Origin: Microbulbifer litoralis
GTDB taxonomy: Bacteria; Pseudomonadota; Gammaproteobacteria; Pseudomonadales; Cellvibrionaceae
DNA: 64,000 bases
Direction: 5' to 3'
Assembly (NCBI RefSeq): GCF_023634065.1
Contig: NZ_JALKCV010000004.1
Span: 62,001-126,000 of the forward strand
Part shown: positions 1 through 8,779 of the stretch, in pieces
Layout of the letters: each line of letters starts with the position of its first letter
Position numbering within the stretch: the first letter of the stretch is position 1
Notes under the pieces: generated by a model
Databases searched by the model: none
The model's input: only the letters and a program-made list of their open reading frames with translations
What the model was told of the DNA's origin: nothing
Made by a program: the position numbers and the translations under genes

Positions 1-249
1 CTGCGCGAGCTGGTGCAGAGACTCAGTTCCCGCATCGAACTGCGCCGTGTCCAGGCCACGGTGGACACACCAGACTGGGAGTTTGTCGTCTCCGACGGTC
101 GCCGCGCCCTCTTCTGCGACGACCGGGACCAGTGGTTGGGCAGCTACGATGCGGACAACCCGGTCAGGGCCGCCAGGCTGGAGGAAGCCTTCCGGCAGGA
201 CTGGTCCCTGGGCGCGACCGATCCCAACCTGCGCCGCCTGCAGCTCTGA
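1..249 (+). CDS. C-terminal part of a DUF7931 (phospholipase D-like) protein, 5' truncated
   Basis: The frame is open from base 1, so this is the end of a longer protein whose start lies outside the window. The last ~80 residues (…LSSRIELRRV…, then a D-P-N-L-R-R-L-Q-L ending) resemble the DUF7931 tail that, in pseudomonads and relatives, often follows a GNAT acetyltransferase domain. A GTG at base 13 is in frame but has no convincing ribosome-binding site and is probably internal. The function is not known. The assignment rests on recalled family resemblance only. Confidence 0.55.
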   Translation: MRELVQRLSSRIELRRVQATVDTPDWEFVVSDGRRALFCDDRDQWLGSYDADNPVRAARLEEAFRQDWSLGATDPNLRRLQL

Positions 250-272
250 CGTCTCATCGCGGCCGCCCGGGC

Positions 273-1793
273 TCAGGCGGCGGCCCTGAACCGATCATCC
301 GGGAACACGCGGACGCCCTCGCTGCGCTCGATCACCTCGACCTCGATACCCCGCGTGTCTGCGGTGGCGATAAAATCCGCAATGAGCTCGCCCACATCGT
401 GATTGATATAGACGCAGTTCCGCTTGTCCAGGATCACGTGGGCATTGTGCGGTATCTCGCTGAGCTCCTTGCGGATGGCACCCTTGTTGAGGAATGTCAC
501 TTCTTCCGCCAATTGCAGATTGATACGCGCGCGGTTGTCCGGCTCGGTATCCTGCTTTTTGTGCAGGAAGTGGGAATTGAGATAATTGCGGCGCAGCAGT
601 GCAAAAATGGCCGCCGCCATGCCCAGCCCCACCCCGGTCAGCAGGTCGGCCAGCACCACACCGAGCACGGTGACAATAAACGGCAGGAACTGCTCCGGGC
701 CGCTATCCCACATCTTCCGGAACAGCACCGGCTTGGCGAGCTTGTATCCGGTCAGTATCAGCACCGCGGCCAGCACACCCAGCGGGATCATATTCAACCA
801 GCCGGGAAGCGTGGCGACACACACCAGCAGCAACACACCGTGGAAGATGGTGGACGCCTTCGAGCGCGCGCCGGTCTGCAGGTTGACCGAGCTGCGCACA
901 ATCACCTGGGTAACCGGCAGCCCGCCCACCAGCCCGGAAAAGGAGTTGCCGACGCCCTGCGCCACCAGTTCGCGGTTGGTGGGCGTGGTGCGTTTCAGCG
1001 GATCCATCTTGTCGATCGCCTCGACGCTGAGCAGCGTCTCCAGGCTCGCGACCACCGCGATGGTGACCGCGGTGGTCCACACGGCCGGGTTATCGATCTG
1101 GGAAAAATCCGGCAAAGTGAACAGGCCGATAAATTCGTCCAAACCGGATGCCACCGGCACGCTCACCAGCTGGCTTTCGAGCAGTCGCAGGTTATCAAAC
1201 TGATTGAACAGGAACGCCAGCGCCACTGCCGAACCGACCGCGAGCACCGGCCCGGGGATGGCGGCAGCCCACTTCAAGCGCCTGACCAGCGGCGTCTCCC
1301 AGGCGATCAGCAGCCCCAGAGACAGCAGGAAAATCACCAGCACACCGGGGTGAATGTTCGACAGTATTTCCCCCGCACCCGCGGTATCGCCCAACCCGAG
1401 CGCATAGGGAATCTGCTTCAACACAATAATCAGGCCGATACCGGTCAGCATGCCGGTAATGACGGAGGAGGGAAAGAAATAGCCCAGGATGCCCGCCCTC
1501 AGCAATCCGAGCACAATCTGCAGCAGACCGCCGATCAGCACCGCCAGCAGGAACACGTCAAAGGCGCCGAGCCCCTCGATGGCGCTCAGGACGATCACCG
1601 TCAGGCCGGCGGCGGGGCCCGAAACCCCCAGCGCGGAACGGCTGACGGCCCCAACAACGACGCCACCGACAATACCCGCAATCAGGCCGGAAAACAGTGG
1701 CGCACCCGAGGCCAGTGCCACCCCGAGGCACAGTGGCAGGGCCACAAAAAACACCACGATACTCGCGGGTATATCTTTCTTGAGATCGTTCAT
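273..1793 (-). CDS. SulP-family inorganic anion transporter
   Basis: Inner-membrane anion transporter of the SLC26/SulP family (sulfate, bicarbonate or C4-dicarboxylate type), 506 residues. The N-terminus (NDLKKDIPASIVVFFVALPL) and the ALGVSGPAAGLT stretch are typical of the bicarbonate-like SulP group. About ten to twelve hydrophobic segments fill residues 15-420. A short cytoplasmic tail ending in VILDKRNCVYINHDVGELI looks like a reduced STAS domain. The ATG at 1793 is used; a TTG three codons upstream lies better spaced from an AGGAG and could be the real start. It is divergent from the two-component system at 2013, with paired repeats between them. The substrate cannot be told from sequence. 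Confidence 0.88.
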   Translation of the reverse strand: MNDLKKDIPASIVVFFVALPLCLGVALASGAPLFSGLIAGIVGGVVVGAVSRSALGVSGPAAGLTVIVLSAIEGLGAFDVFLLAVLIGGLLQIVLGLLRAGILGYFFPSSVITGMLTGIGLIIVLKQIPYALGLGDTAGAGEILSNIHPGVLVIFLLSLGLLIAWETPLVRRLKWAAAIPGPVLAVGSAVALAFLFNQFDNLRLLESQLVSVPVASGLDEFIGLFTLPDFSQIDNPAVWTTAVTIAVVASLETLLSVEAIDKMDPLKRTTPTNRELVAQGVGNSFSGLVGGLPVTQVIVRSSVNLQTGARSKASTIFHGVLLLVCVATLPGWLNMIPLGVLAAVLILTGYKLAKPVLFRKMWDSGPEQFLPFIVTVLGVVLADLLTGVGLGMAAAIFALLRRNYLNSHFLHKKQDTEPDNRARINLQLAEEVTFLNKGAIRKELSEIPHNAHVILDKRNCVYINHDVGELIADFIATADTRGIEVEVIERSEGVRVFPDDRFRAAA

Positions 1794-1897
1794 GCTTATC
1801 AAGGACCAACTCCTGCAATACCGATTAGTCACGACAGTCCAGTCGACAGCTGTGGCCGGGGGCCACTCGCGCAGGCGGCGAGGTTACACAAGCAAAC

Positions 1898-1956
1898 TTT
1901 CAGCAACCTTTCAGGCAGAAAATAAATGAATGCTTAAATTGTCAGGTATGTGTCAG
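1898..1956 (+). promoter_or_regulatory. Two pairs of 11-bp-spaced direct repeats, candidate response-regulator binding sites
   Basis: TTTCAG occurs at 1898 and 1909, and TGTCAG at 1940 and 1951. Each pair has exactly 11-bp periodicity, and the pairs start 42 bp apart (four turns). Direct repeats of this spacing are the usual target of OmpR/PhoB-type winged-helix regulators. The sites lie between the divergent SulP and response-regulator genes, so control of one or both by the encoded regulator is likely but inferred. Confidence 0.5.
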
Positions 1957-2012
1957 CACGATGGTGTAGTCTTGCCCACCGAATTTCGCCGGTAAGTCAT
2001 TCGCGGAGTCAC

Positions 2013-2681
2013 ATGAACCTACTGCTGGTTGAAGACGACCCACTGATCGCACAGGGCCTGGTTCAGGCATTGCAACAGTCCGGTTATACGGTCACGCACG
2101 CGACGTCGGGCCAATGTGCAGATGGCCTGCTTCGCGCCTACGATATGGACCTGGTGATTCTCGACCTGGGATTGCCGGATATCGACGGGCTGGAAGTGCT
2201 CCGCCGGCTGCGTTCGCGACGGCATCGCATTCCGGTACTGGTTCTGACGGCCCGGGACGGTATCGAACAGCAGGTCGCTGCCCTGGATCTCGGCGCCGAT
2301 GACTATATGGAAAAGCCGTTCGATCTACGGGAACTCGAGGCGAGACTGCGGGCGCTGCTGCGGCGCAGCCACAACCTCAATTCCGACGAGATCGTGCTGG
2401 GGCCCCTGCGCCTGAGCCCGTTCCACCACACCGCATCGCTGGCAAGCAGCCGCATCGACCTGCCGGCGCGCGAATACGAGATGCTGGAGGCACTGGCGCT
2501 CAACGCCCCGCGGGTGGTGACCAAGGCGCGCCTCGCCCAGCGCCTGATCCGGCAGGGGGACGAGGTAGGCGACAACGCGGTGGAAGTCTACATTCACCGG
2601 CTGCGCCGCCGGCTGAAAGATTCCGGGCTCGCCATCCGCACGCTGCGCGGCGTCGGCTACCTGCTCGAGGAGACAGATTGA
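2013..2681 (+). CDS. OmpR/PhoB-family response regulator
   Basis: DNA-binding response regulator of a two-component system, 222 residues. The receiver domain (1-115) has acidic residues E7-D8-D9, phospho-acceptor D51 in VILDLGLPD, T/A and K switch residues (VLTARD, MEKPFD). A C-terminal winged helix ends in VEVYIHRLRRRL and RGVGYLLEE. The ATG at 2013 is preceded by GCGGAG and begins the canonical MNLLLVEDD; a longer reading from 1950 lacks a family match. Its stop overlaps the kinase start by four bases (TTGA). The family resembles TctD/QseB, but the signal and targets are unknown; the adjacent SulP gene is the obvious candidate target. Confidence 0.93.
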   Translation: MNLLLVEDDPLIAQGLVQALQQSGYTVTHATSGQCADGLLRAYDMDLVILDLGLPDIDGLEVLRRLRSRRHRIPVLVLTARDGIEQQVAALDLGADDYMEKPFDLRELEARLRALLRRSHNLNSDEIVLGPLRLSPFHHTASLASSRIDLPAREYEMLEALALNAPRVVTKARLAQRLIRQGDEVGDNAVEVYIHRLRRRLKDSGLAIRTLRGVGYLLEETD

Positions 2682-4081
2682 ACGAGCGATACGGGCTCCG
2701 CACCCAACTGCTGTTGCTGGTTGGCGGCCCACTGTTTTTCCTGCTGCTGATCGAAATGCTGGTGTCCTACGGCATCGGCCTGCATGTCACCAACCAGGTT
2801 TTCGACCGCTGGCTGCTGGACTCCGCCTACTCGCTGGCCCAGGAGGTCAGGCGCGACGGCGATCGCCTGGTTTTCTACGCCGACGAAGCGGCCATCGAGG
2901 TGTTCGAATGGGATGAACTGGACGAAATCTATTTCCGCGTGGCCACACCGGATGGCGGGCTGCTGGGCGGCCGGACCGAGGCCTGGACCCAAAGCGACCT
3001 GGCGACCCTCCGGCAGGGCCCGGTTTTCAGCGATGTGAACCTGGGCGGCGAACGCGCGCGAAGTGTCACCGTGCTCGCCAATGCGGACTCGCCGCAGGAT
3101 ATCGCCATCGTCAGCGTCGCCGAGACGCTGCACAAGCGCATGCCCTATGCGCGAACACTGATGGTGGAAGTGCTGTTCTCCAAGATCGCCTTCTTTATCG
3201 TCGCGCTGCTGGTGATGGGAATGGCCCTGTCCAGGGGAATCCGCCCCCTGCTGCAACTGAGTCGCGAACTAAGCAACCGTCACTCCCGCGACCTGGCACC
3301 GATCGACACCCCGCCAGCGCCCAAGGAAGTCCGGACCCTGGTCGACAACACAAACCGGCTTCTGCGGCGCCTCGATACCGCCTTCAGCTCGCGGGAGCAG
3401 TTTATCGGCAACATCTCCCACCAGCTCAAGACGCCTCTGGCGGGAATCAAGCTGCAGGCGCAACTGGCGCTGCGCGAGCGGGATCTGGACGCGGTGCATG
3501 CGGCACTCGAGCGCATCTGCCACACCACCGATGCCATGTCTCACATGAACAGCCAGCTTCTGAAGCTGGCGCGGGCCGAAGCGGCCTCCGGCCGCGGCCT
3601 GAGGAAGGAGCCGGTGGCCCTGGATGCCATTGTGATCGAGGTGGTCGAGGACCTCGACAGTCTGTCCGCGGAGCGCGGCGTCAGTGTACGGCAACGGCTG
3701 GAGGGCGGCCCTTTCCAGGTCTCCGGCGAACCGGCGCTGCTGCGGGAGCTGGTGTGGAACCTGCTGGAGAACGCGGTACTGTACGTGGAATCGGGCGGTA
3801 CCGTGTGGGTAGACGTCTCCCGGGATACCGGCGGGGCAACCCTGCTGACGGTCAGGGACAATGGCCCGGGCATTCCCCGGGAGCACTGGCCGCAGATTTT
3901 CGAGCGCTTTTTCCGCCCCCGACCGGGCGGCGACGGCTCCGGCCTGGGGCTCGCCATCGTGCGCGAAATCGCCCTGGCCCACGGCGCCAGTGTCGCACTG
4001 CACGAGTCACCCGATAGCAGCGGGGCCTGCTTTGTCACCCGCTTTCCCCCGCTGGAAAAGCACCCGGCCGGGGGCCGGTGA
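2678..4081 (+). CDS. Sensor histidine kinase, TctE/QseC-like
   Basis: Membrane sensor kinase partner of the preceding regulator, 467 residues. A transmembrane segment at about 11-31 is followed by a ~130-residue periplasmic sensor region, a second transmembrane segment near 165-185 and a HAMP-like linker. The H-box is NISHQLKTPLAG with phospho-acceptor H248. The N-box is ELVWNLLENA, and the ATP-binding glycine motifs are RDNGPGIP and GSGLGLAIV. Translation starts at a TTG that overlaps the upstream stop, implying coupled translation. The periplasmic domain resembles the short 2CSK_N type of TctE-like kinases. The ligand is unknown. Confidence 0.9.
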   Translation: MNERYGLRTQLLLLVGGPLFFLLLIEMLVSYGIGLHVTNQVFDRWLLDSAYSLAQEVRRDGDRLVFYADEAAIEVFEWDELDEIYFRVATPDGGLLGGRTEAWTQSDLATLRQGPVFSDVNLGGERARSVTVLANADSPQDIAIVSVAETLHKRMPYARTLMVEVLFSKIAFFIVALLVMGMALSRGIRPLLQLSRELSNRHSRDLAPIDTPPAPKEVRTLVDNTNRLLRRLDTAFSSREQFIGNISHQLKTPLAGIKLQAQLALRERDLDAVHAALERICHTTDAMSHMNSQLLKLARAEAASGRGLRKEPVALDAIVIEVVEDLDSLSAERGVSVRQRLEGGPFQVSGEPALLRELVWNLLENAVLYVESGGTVWVDVSRDTGGATLLTVRDNGPGIPREHWPQIFERFFRPRPGGDGSGLGLAIVREIALAHGASVALHESPDSSGACFVTRFPPLEKHPAGGR

Positions 4082-4167
4082 CCGGCGGCCCAATCGGCAC
4101 CGCACCGCTCTCCAGCACCTTCGAATCACAAGTCGGCGGATTGATACCCGCAAGTCATTCGGCATTT

Positions 4168-4198
4168 ATTTGCTTGGCTAAGCAAATTACCCTAAAAT
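4168..4198 (+). promoter_or_regulatory. SlyA/MarR operator overlapping the promoter of the regulator gene
   Basis: An 8-bp perfect inverted repeat, ATTTGCTT (4168-4175) and AAGCAAAT (4180-4187), is separated by four bases. It covers a likely -35 (TTGCTT, 4170-4175); a -10 TAAAAT (4193-4198) follows after 17 bp. This is the classic layout of autorepression by a MarR-family dimer. The predicted transcript would begin within about two bases of the ATG at 4206, so the mRNA may be leaderless. Confidence 0.6.
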
Positions 4199-4205
4199 AC
4201 TTAGC

Positions 4206-4661
4206 ATGCGAAACAAATCCATTTCCCGCACCGAGGGTCTCGGCCTGCGCCTGCGGCATGTGCACAGCCTGTGGCGCTCGGTGGTCGACCAGACGGTCCA
4301 GCCCCTGGGCCTGACCCAGTCCCGCTGGACGGTACTGATTACCCTGCGCTACCTCGGCGACGGCAGTACCCAGAAAATCCTCGCGGAAACCCTCGAGATC
4401 GAACTGCCCTCCCTCTCCCGCACCCTGGACCAACTGGCGCAGCAGGGCCTGGTGGAGCGGCGCACCTGCGCCACCGACCGCCGCGCGCGGGAAGTGTTTT
4501 TCACGCCGCGGGGCCGCGAGGTGCTGGCCGCACTCGAAACCCGTGCCAGCGAGGCCCGCGAGCAGATGGTGGCCGGTATTTCCGACGGCGATTTCGACGC
4601 CTTCGAACGGGTGCTGGCCGCCATTGAGAAAAACGCCGCCCGCGAACTGGGCGGTACCTGA
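4206..4661 (+). CDS. SlyA-like MarR-family transcriptional regulator
   Basis: Dimeric winged-helix regulator, 151 residues. It closely follows the E. coli SlyA pattern: LGLTQSRWTVL, then EIELPSLSRTLDQLAQQGLVERR, then the wing residues TDRRAREVFFT. It lies 44 bp upstream of an HlyD-type adaptor and a FUSC-type membrane protein, the same companions (YdhJ, YdhK) found beside slyA in enterobacteria, there divergent and here co-directional. It probably represses the three-gene unit and responds to a small aromatic or toxic compound. No ribosome-binding site precedes the ATG, consistent with a near-leaderless message. Confidence 0.85.
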   Translation: MRNKSISRTEGLGLRLRHVHSLWRSVVDQTVQPLGLTQSRWTVLITLRYLGDGSTQKILAETLEIELPSLSRTLDQLAQQGLVERRTCATDRRAREVFFTPRGREVLAALETRASEAREQMVAGISDGDFDAFERVLAAIEKNAARELGGT

Positions 4662-4705
4662 GCCCCGCCCCAGGCCGCCGTATTTGGATGTACTGAGAGA
4701 CAACT

Positions 4706-5767
4706 ATGACTCCCGAACAACGTTTCGCCCGCTGGATACGCGTGGCGGCAGTGGGTTTCGCCCTGCTGTTTGCGTATTTTGTCGTGGCCGACCTGATGAT
4801 ACCGCTGACTCCCCAGGCGCGCGCCATGCGCGAAATCACCCAGGTGGCGCCGGAACTGGGCGGCCGGGTGGTGGAAGTGACGGTGGAAAACCACAGCCAG
4901 GTGAAAAAAGGCGACCTGCTGTTCCGCCTGGACCCGGAACCCTACCGCATCGCCGTGGAAAAGGCGCAACTGGCGCTGGAACAGGTGCAGCGCGATAACG
5001 CGCGCCTGGACGCCTCCCTGGCGGCGGCCCGCGCCGAGCTGCGCGCGGCCGGGGCCGACGCCCGCGAGCTGGCGCGGGAACGCGAGCGCCTGCAGGCCCT
5101 GATCGCCGGCCACACCGTGTCCCAGCAACTGCTCGACCAGACGGTAGCCGACTATGAAACCGCCACCGCGAAGGTGGAAGCGGCCCGCGCCAGCGTCGAT
5201 GAACTGCGCGTGCAGCGGGGCGAGACAGGCCCGGACAACCTGCAGTTGCGCCGCGCGCGCAACAATCTGGCCGATGCCGAGCTGGACCTGGCGCGCACCG
5301 AGGTGCGCGCCGGGCGCGACGCCGTGGTATCCAACCTGCAGCTGGAGGCCGGCGACTACGCCGCCGCCGGCGGCCCGGTACTGGTACTGGTGGGCAACGA
5401 GCTGGATATCACTGCCGACTTTCGCGAGAAGAGCCTGCGCGACCTGCAGCCGGGCGACCTGGCCCTGGTCAGCTTCGACGCCAGTCCGGGCCGTATCTTC
5501 GCCGCGCGCGCCACCGGTATCGACGCCGGCGTGCGCGACGGCCAGTTGCCGGCGGATGGCCAGCTGGTGGACATTCCCACCAGTTCCCGCTGGGTGCGGG
5601 ATGCCCAGCGGCTGCGCCTGCACCTGGCGCTGGAGACCACGCCCTTACGGATGCCGGCCAGTGGCGCCCGCGCCACGGTGCAGCTGATTCCTTCCGACCA
5701 CCCGATCGCGGCCTTTTTCGCCCGCCTGCAGATACAGCTGATCAGCCTGCTGCACTATGTCTACTGA
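4706..5767 (+). CDS. HlyD-family efflux adaptor (membrane fusion protein, YdhJ-like)
   Basis: Periplasmic adaptor subunit, 353 residues, anchored by one N-terminal membrane helix (about 12-32). A biotinyl-lipoyl half-motif (VAPELGGRVVEVTVENHSQVKKGDLLFRLD) is followed by a long alpha-helical hairpin (about 85-200, many Ala/Arg/Glu heptads), the second lipoyl half (DAVVSNLQLEAGDY) and a beta-barrel region. It would link the FUSC-like inner-membrane protein encoded next to an outer-membrane channel not present here. Its end overlaps the downstream gene by 11 bases, indicating a single operon. Substrates are unknown; aromatic acids or drugs are typical for related pairs. Confidence 0.88.
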   Translation: MTPEQRFARWIRVAAVGFALLFAYFVVADLMIPLTPQARAMREITQVAPELGGRVVEVTVENHSQVKKGDLLFRLDPEPYRIAVEKAQLALEQVQRDNARLDASLAAARAELRAAGADARELARERERLQALIAGHTVSQQLLDQTVADYETATAKVEAARASVDELRVQRGETGPDNLQLRRARNNLADAELDLARTEVRAGRDAVVSNLQLEAGDYAAAGGPVLVLVGNELDITADFREKSLRDLQPGDLALVSFDASPGRIFAARATGIDAGVRDGQLPADGQLVDIPTSSRWVRDAQRLRLHLALETTPLRMPASGARATVQLIPSDHPIAAFFARLQIQLISLLHYVY

Positions 5768-6932
5768 GTACTCCTGGGGCGAAATCCGTCAGCCGCTGCT
5801 GGCACTGCCCCCGCCGGGCTGGCTGGCTGAGCCGACGCCTGCCGCCGAACCGGCGGCCCGGCGGCGCTCCCTGCTCCACTGGTTCGGCGGCCGCCGGCGC
5901 CCGCTAGCTTCGCCGGGCCTGGATCACAACGGCCTGCGGCAATGCCTGCGTATTTCCGGCGGCGCCGCACTGGGGTTTGTCATCAGCCAGTTGCTGGACT
6001 CCAGCTACGGCGTCTTTTTCGTGGTCTTCCCGATGTTCCTGCTGGGCGTGATTCCGGCGGTGAACGCCCATGTGGCGCGGCAGTTTATCGGCACCACCGC
6101 CATCAACTGTGTCGAGCTCACGCTGGTGGTGGGATTCCTGAGCCACTGGCCCCCGGTCATGACGGCCGCCGTGTTTACACTGTTTGCCGGCCGTTTCGCA
6201 CTGATGGCGCGCGGGCCCATGTTCCTGTTCGGCGCCCACGGCGTGGTCAGCCTCAGCATCATGCTGCACTACAGCAGCTACCCGGATACGGACCTGATGA
6301 ACCTGATGGGGCAGAACCTGCTGGCATCGTTCGTGGCCGTGGCCGTGGCGCTGCTGATGCTGCAGTTGTTCCCGGATGTGGAACCGCGCAAGCCGCGGGC
6401 GCGACCGCAGAAATCCGCGGCGCGTATCCGGCACGAAACCCTGCTCGGCGCCACTGTGGCCACGCTGTCGTTCGCCGTTTTCCAGGTGGTCGAGCTGCGG
6501 GATTCCATGTCCGCACAGATCTCCACGGTGGTGATACTGTTTGCGCTGCACTACCCGGACACCATCCACACCGCGCACAAGCGCACATTCGGTACCCTGC
6601 TGGGCAGTGCGCTGGCGGTTGCGATGCAGCTGGTGCTCTACTCCCACGTGGACAACCTGCTGCTGGTGATGATCCCACTCTGGTGCGGCCTGATGTTGTT
6701 CGCCCGCGCCCACATACTTGAGGGTGGCGCCTCCGGTATCGGTTTCAGTGGCCTCACCACCATGGGAATCCTGTTCGGCCAGTATGTGGCGCCGGACCAG
6801 GACCTGCTATACAGCGCCTTCTACCGTATCTCCTCTGTGATGGTGGCGCTGGTCTGCGGCCTGGCGGTGACCGCGCTGGTGCACCGGCTGCTGAACCGCT
6901 TCGAACTGACCCGCACCGACGCCCCCTCCTGA
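5757..6932 (+). CDS. FUSC/DUF2955-type inner-membrane transport protein (YdhK-like)
   Basis: Inner-membrane protein of 391 residues with two blocks of hydrophobic helices (about 65-205 and 225-385) separated by a basic loop (PRKPRARPQKSAARIRHE). This duplicated arrangement is typical of fusaric-acid/aromatic-acid exporters. The start overlaps the adaptor gene by 11 bases. With the adaptor it forms the pump part of a SlyA-controlled operon. It is shorter than full FUSC proteins (about 650 residues) and nearer to the DUF2955 length. Export of a toxic small molecule is the likely role, inferred from family and context. Confidence 0.75.
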   Translation: MSTEYSWGEIRQPLLALPPPGWLAEPTPAAEPAARRRSLLHWFGGRRRPLASPGLDHNGLRQCLRISGGAALGFVISQLLDSSYGVFFVVFPMFLLGVIPAVNAHVARQFIGTTAINCVELTLVVGFLSHWPPVMTAAVFTLFAGRFALMARGPMFLFGAHGVVSLSIMLHYSSYPDTDLMNLMGQNLLASFVAVAVALLMLQLFPDVEPRKPRARPQKSAARIRHETLLGATVATLSFAVFQVVELRDSMSAQISTVVILFALHYPDTIHTAHKRTFGTLLGSALAVAMQLVLYSHVDNLLLVMIPLWCGLMLFARAHILEGGASGIGFSGLTTMGILFGQYVAPDQDLLYSAFYRISSVMVALVCGLAVTALVHRLLNRFELTRTDAPS

Positions 6933-7196
6933 TCCGTCGCCAACAGTGAAGCGGTCGGCGACAGCTTTGCGCCGGAAGCCACAGTTTTGCAATCCCCTCC
7001 CCGCCAGCCGCCAATATGGCGGCAGAGTTCCTTTGTCTTCCGGGGCATTTCGTTAGCATGAAACATGAAAGGCAGCGCTGTCATCGGTGATCTGTTGCCG
7101 CCTTTCTGTAATAAATTCGATCATCGACGCCGGAGAACTCTCAGGGCCCGCGTCGACATCGGCATAAAAATCACAAGAAAAGAAGGAGAACGCATC

Positions 7197-8636
7197 ATGC
7201 TGCGCAAAACCCTGCCGCTGATGACAGCGCTGTCTGCGCTGGTTTGGATGAACCAAGCTCTCGCCCACGGCACCATGTCGGTGCCGGAAAGCCGCGTCTA
7301 CAACTGCTTCCTGAACAATCCGGAAAACCCCAGTGACCCGGCCTGTGCCGCCGCCAGGGAGGTGGCCGGTTCCCAGGCTTTCTACGACTGGAACGGCATC
7401 AACCAGGCCAGCGCCGCCGGTGACCACCGCGCCGTGGTCCCCGATGGCCAGCTGTGTGCCGGCGGCAATGCCAAGTTCGCCGGGCTCGACCTGGCCCGCA
7501 GTGACTGGCAGTCAACCCCGATCGCGCCCGGGCCGGACGGCACCTTCGATTTCGAGTTCTACGCCACCGCGCCGCACGCCACCCAGGACTGGGTTTTCTA
7601 TGTCACCCGCCAGGGCTACACGCCGGACCAGCCACTGCAGTGGAGCGACCTGTTCGAATTCTGCCGACTGGGCGACGTCCCCCTCAGCGCCGACAACCGC
7701 TATATCCTGAATTGCCCGCTGCCCGCCGTGACCGGCAAGCACGTGATCTACACCACCTGGCAGCGCTCGGACAGCACCGAGGCGTTCTACACCTGCACCG
7801 ACGTCATCCTCGGCGAGGGCGGCGGCAGCCCCTGGGCGGACGAGGGGCCGATGAATGCCCAGACAGATCTCGTTGCCGGCAGCACCGTGACCCTGCGCCT
7901 GTTCAACGGCAGCGGCAACGATATGGAGAGTGTCGAGTATGCGGTGACGGCCGATATGTCGGCCGCCGAGTGGGCCTATGGTTTCGCGCAGGTGGTCAAC
8001 GGCCAGTCCCAGTACGCGCGTATCGGCCTGCTTGATCCGGACAGTGGGGATATCACCGCCCAGCAGAGCGCCAGCGGTAACCGCGTTTATACCCGGGCGG
8101 ACCTGAACCTGAACCACGAAGTCGACATCCAGATTCCGGGTGGCAATAGCGCCCCGGTGGCCGCGGTCAGTGCCGACCCGGGCTCGGTGACCGGCGCCGG
8201 CACCGTCAACCTTTCCGCCGCTGGTTCCAGCGATGCGGACGGCGATCCGTTGACCTACAGCTGGAGCCTGCTCGCCGGCAGCGGTGCCAGCCTGGATGGC
8301 GCCACCGGCCAGGCGACCACACTGACACTGGCCGACCCGGCCCAGGACCAGACGATCACAGTGCAGGTCACCGTCAGCGATGGGGAACTCACCGACAGCG
8401 CGAGCGTGAATATCAACCACAGTGCCGACAGTGGCAGCGGCGGCGGTGACTACGACTACCTCTACCCGGACGGGGTCGGCAGCTACCTGCCCGGGGAAAC
8501 CGTGGTACTCGGCAGCGATGGCAACCGCTACCAGTGCAAGCCCTTTCCCTACGGCGACTGGTGCAATGTGGACAGCCCCTTCCACTACGCGCCGGGCACC
8601 GGCGCCAACTGGCAGGATGCCTGGATAGCGCTGTAA
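7197..8636 (+). CDS. Secreted AA10 lytic polysaccharide monooxygenase with GbpA-2, PKD-like and CBM73-like domains
   Basis: Copper enzyme that oxidatively cleaves crystalline chitin (possibly cellulose), 479 residues. The signal peptide (1-23) is cut directly before His24, giving the N-terminal histidine of the copper brace. The second brace histidine is H127 in FYATAPHATQDW, and EAFYTCTDV supplies the axial Phe. The AA10 domain spans about 24-205. A GbpA domain-2-like region (about 210-315) follows, then a PKD/Ig-like module (320-415), a Ser/Gly linker and a C-terminal 60-residue module with YQCKPFPYGDWC and WQDAW typical of CBM73 chitin-binding domains. ATG 7197 has an AAGGAG nine bases upstream; a longer in-frame extension lacks a signal peptide. 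The 264-bp upstream gap has hairpins (7007-7023, 7068-7109) but no riboswitch I recognise. Confidence 0.92.
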   Translation: MLRKTLPLMTALSALVWMNQALAHGTMSVPESRVYNCFLNNPENPSDPACAAAREVAGSQAFYDWNGINQASAAGDHRAVVPDGQLCAGGNAKFAGLDLARSDWQSTPIAPGPDGTFDFEFYATAPHATQDWVFYVTRQGYTPDQPLQWSDLFEFCRLGDVPLSADNRYILNCPLPAVTGKHVIYTTWQRSDSTEAFYTCTDVILGEGGGSPWADEGPMNAQTDLVAGSTVTLRLFNGSGNDMESVEYAVTADMSAAEWAYGFAQVVNGQSQYARIGLLDPDSGDITAQQSASGNRVYTRADLNLNHEVDIQIPGGNSAPVAAVSADPGSVTGAGTVNLSAAGSSDADGDPLTYSWSLLAGSGASLDGATGQATTLTLADPAQDQTITVQVTVSDGELTDSASVNINHSADSGSGGGDYDYLYPDGVGSYLPGETVVLGSDGNRYQCKPFPYGDWCNVDSPFHYAPGTGANWQDAWIAL

Positions 8637-8779
8637 TCCCGGCAAGCGGATCCGGTAGCGCCGGCCGGCGCTGTCGGATCCGTACAGGCAAAAGTTGGCT
8701 GCCCCGGGATATCTGGCGATTTCCACACCATACCTGCGCCATGCCATTGAGGCACTGTCACGCTGTCACGACATTGGCT

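Noticed and set aside
132-1925. A 597-residue plus-strand reading frame opposite the SulP gene
   Set aside because: It is Gln/His/Arg-rich with no family motif, and the opposite strand has a clear transporter with membrane helices; it is a high-GC shadow frame.
6933-7196. Possible c-di-GMP riboswitch upstream of the LPMO, as found for some chitin-binding genes
   Set aside because: Hairpins exist, but the conserved GEMM core bases are not present.
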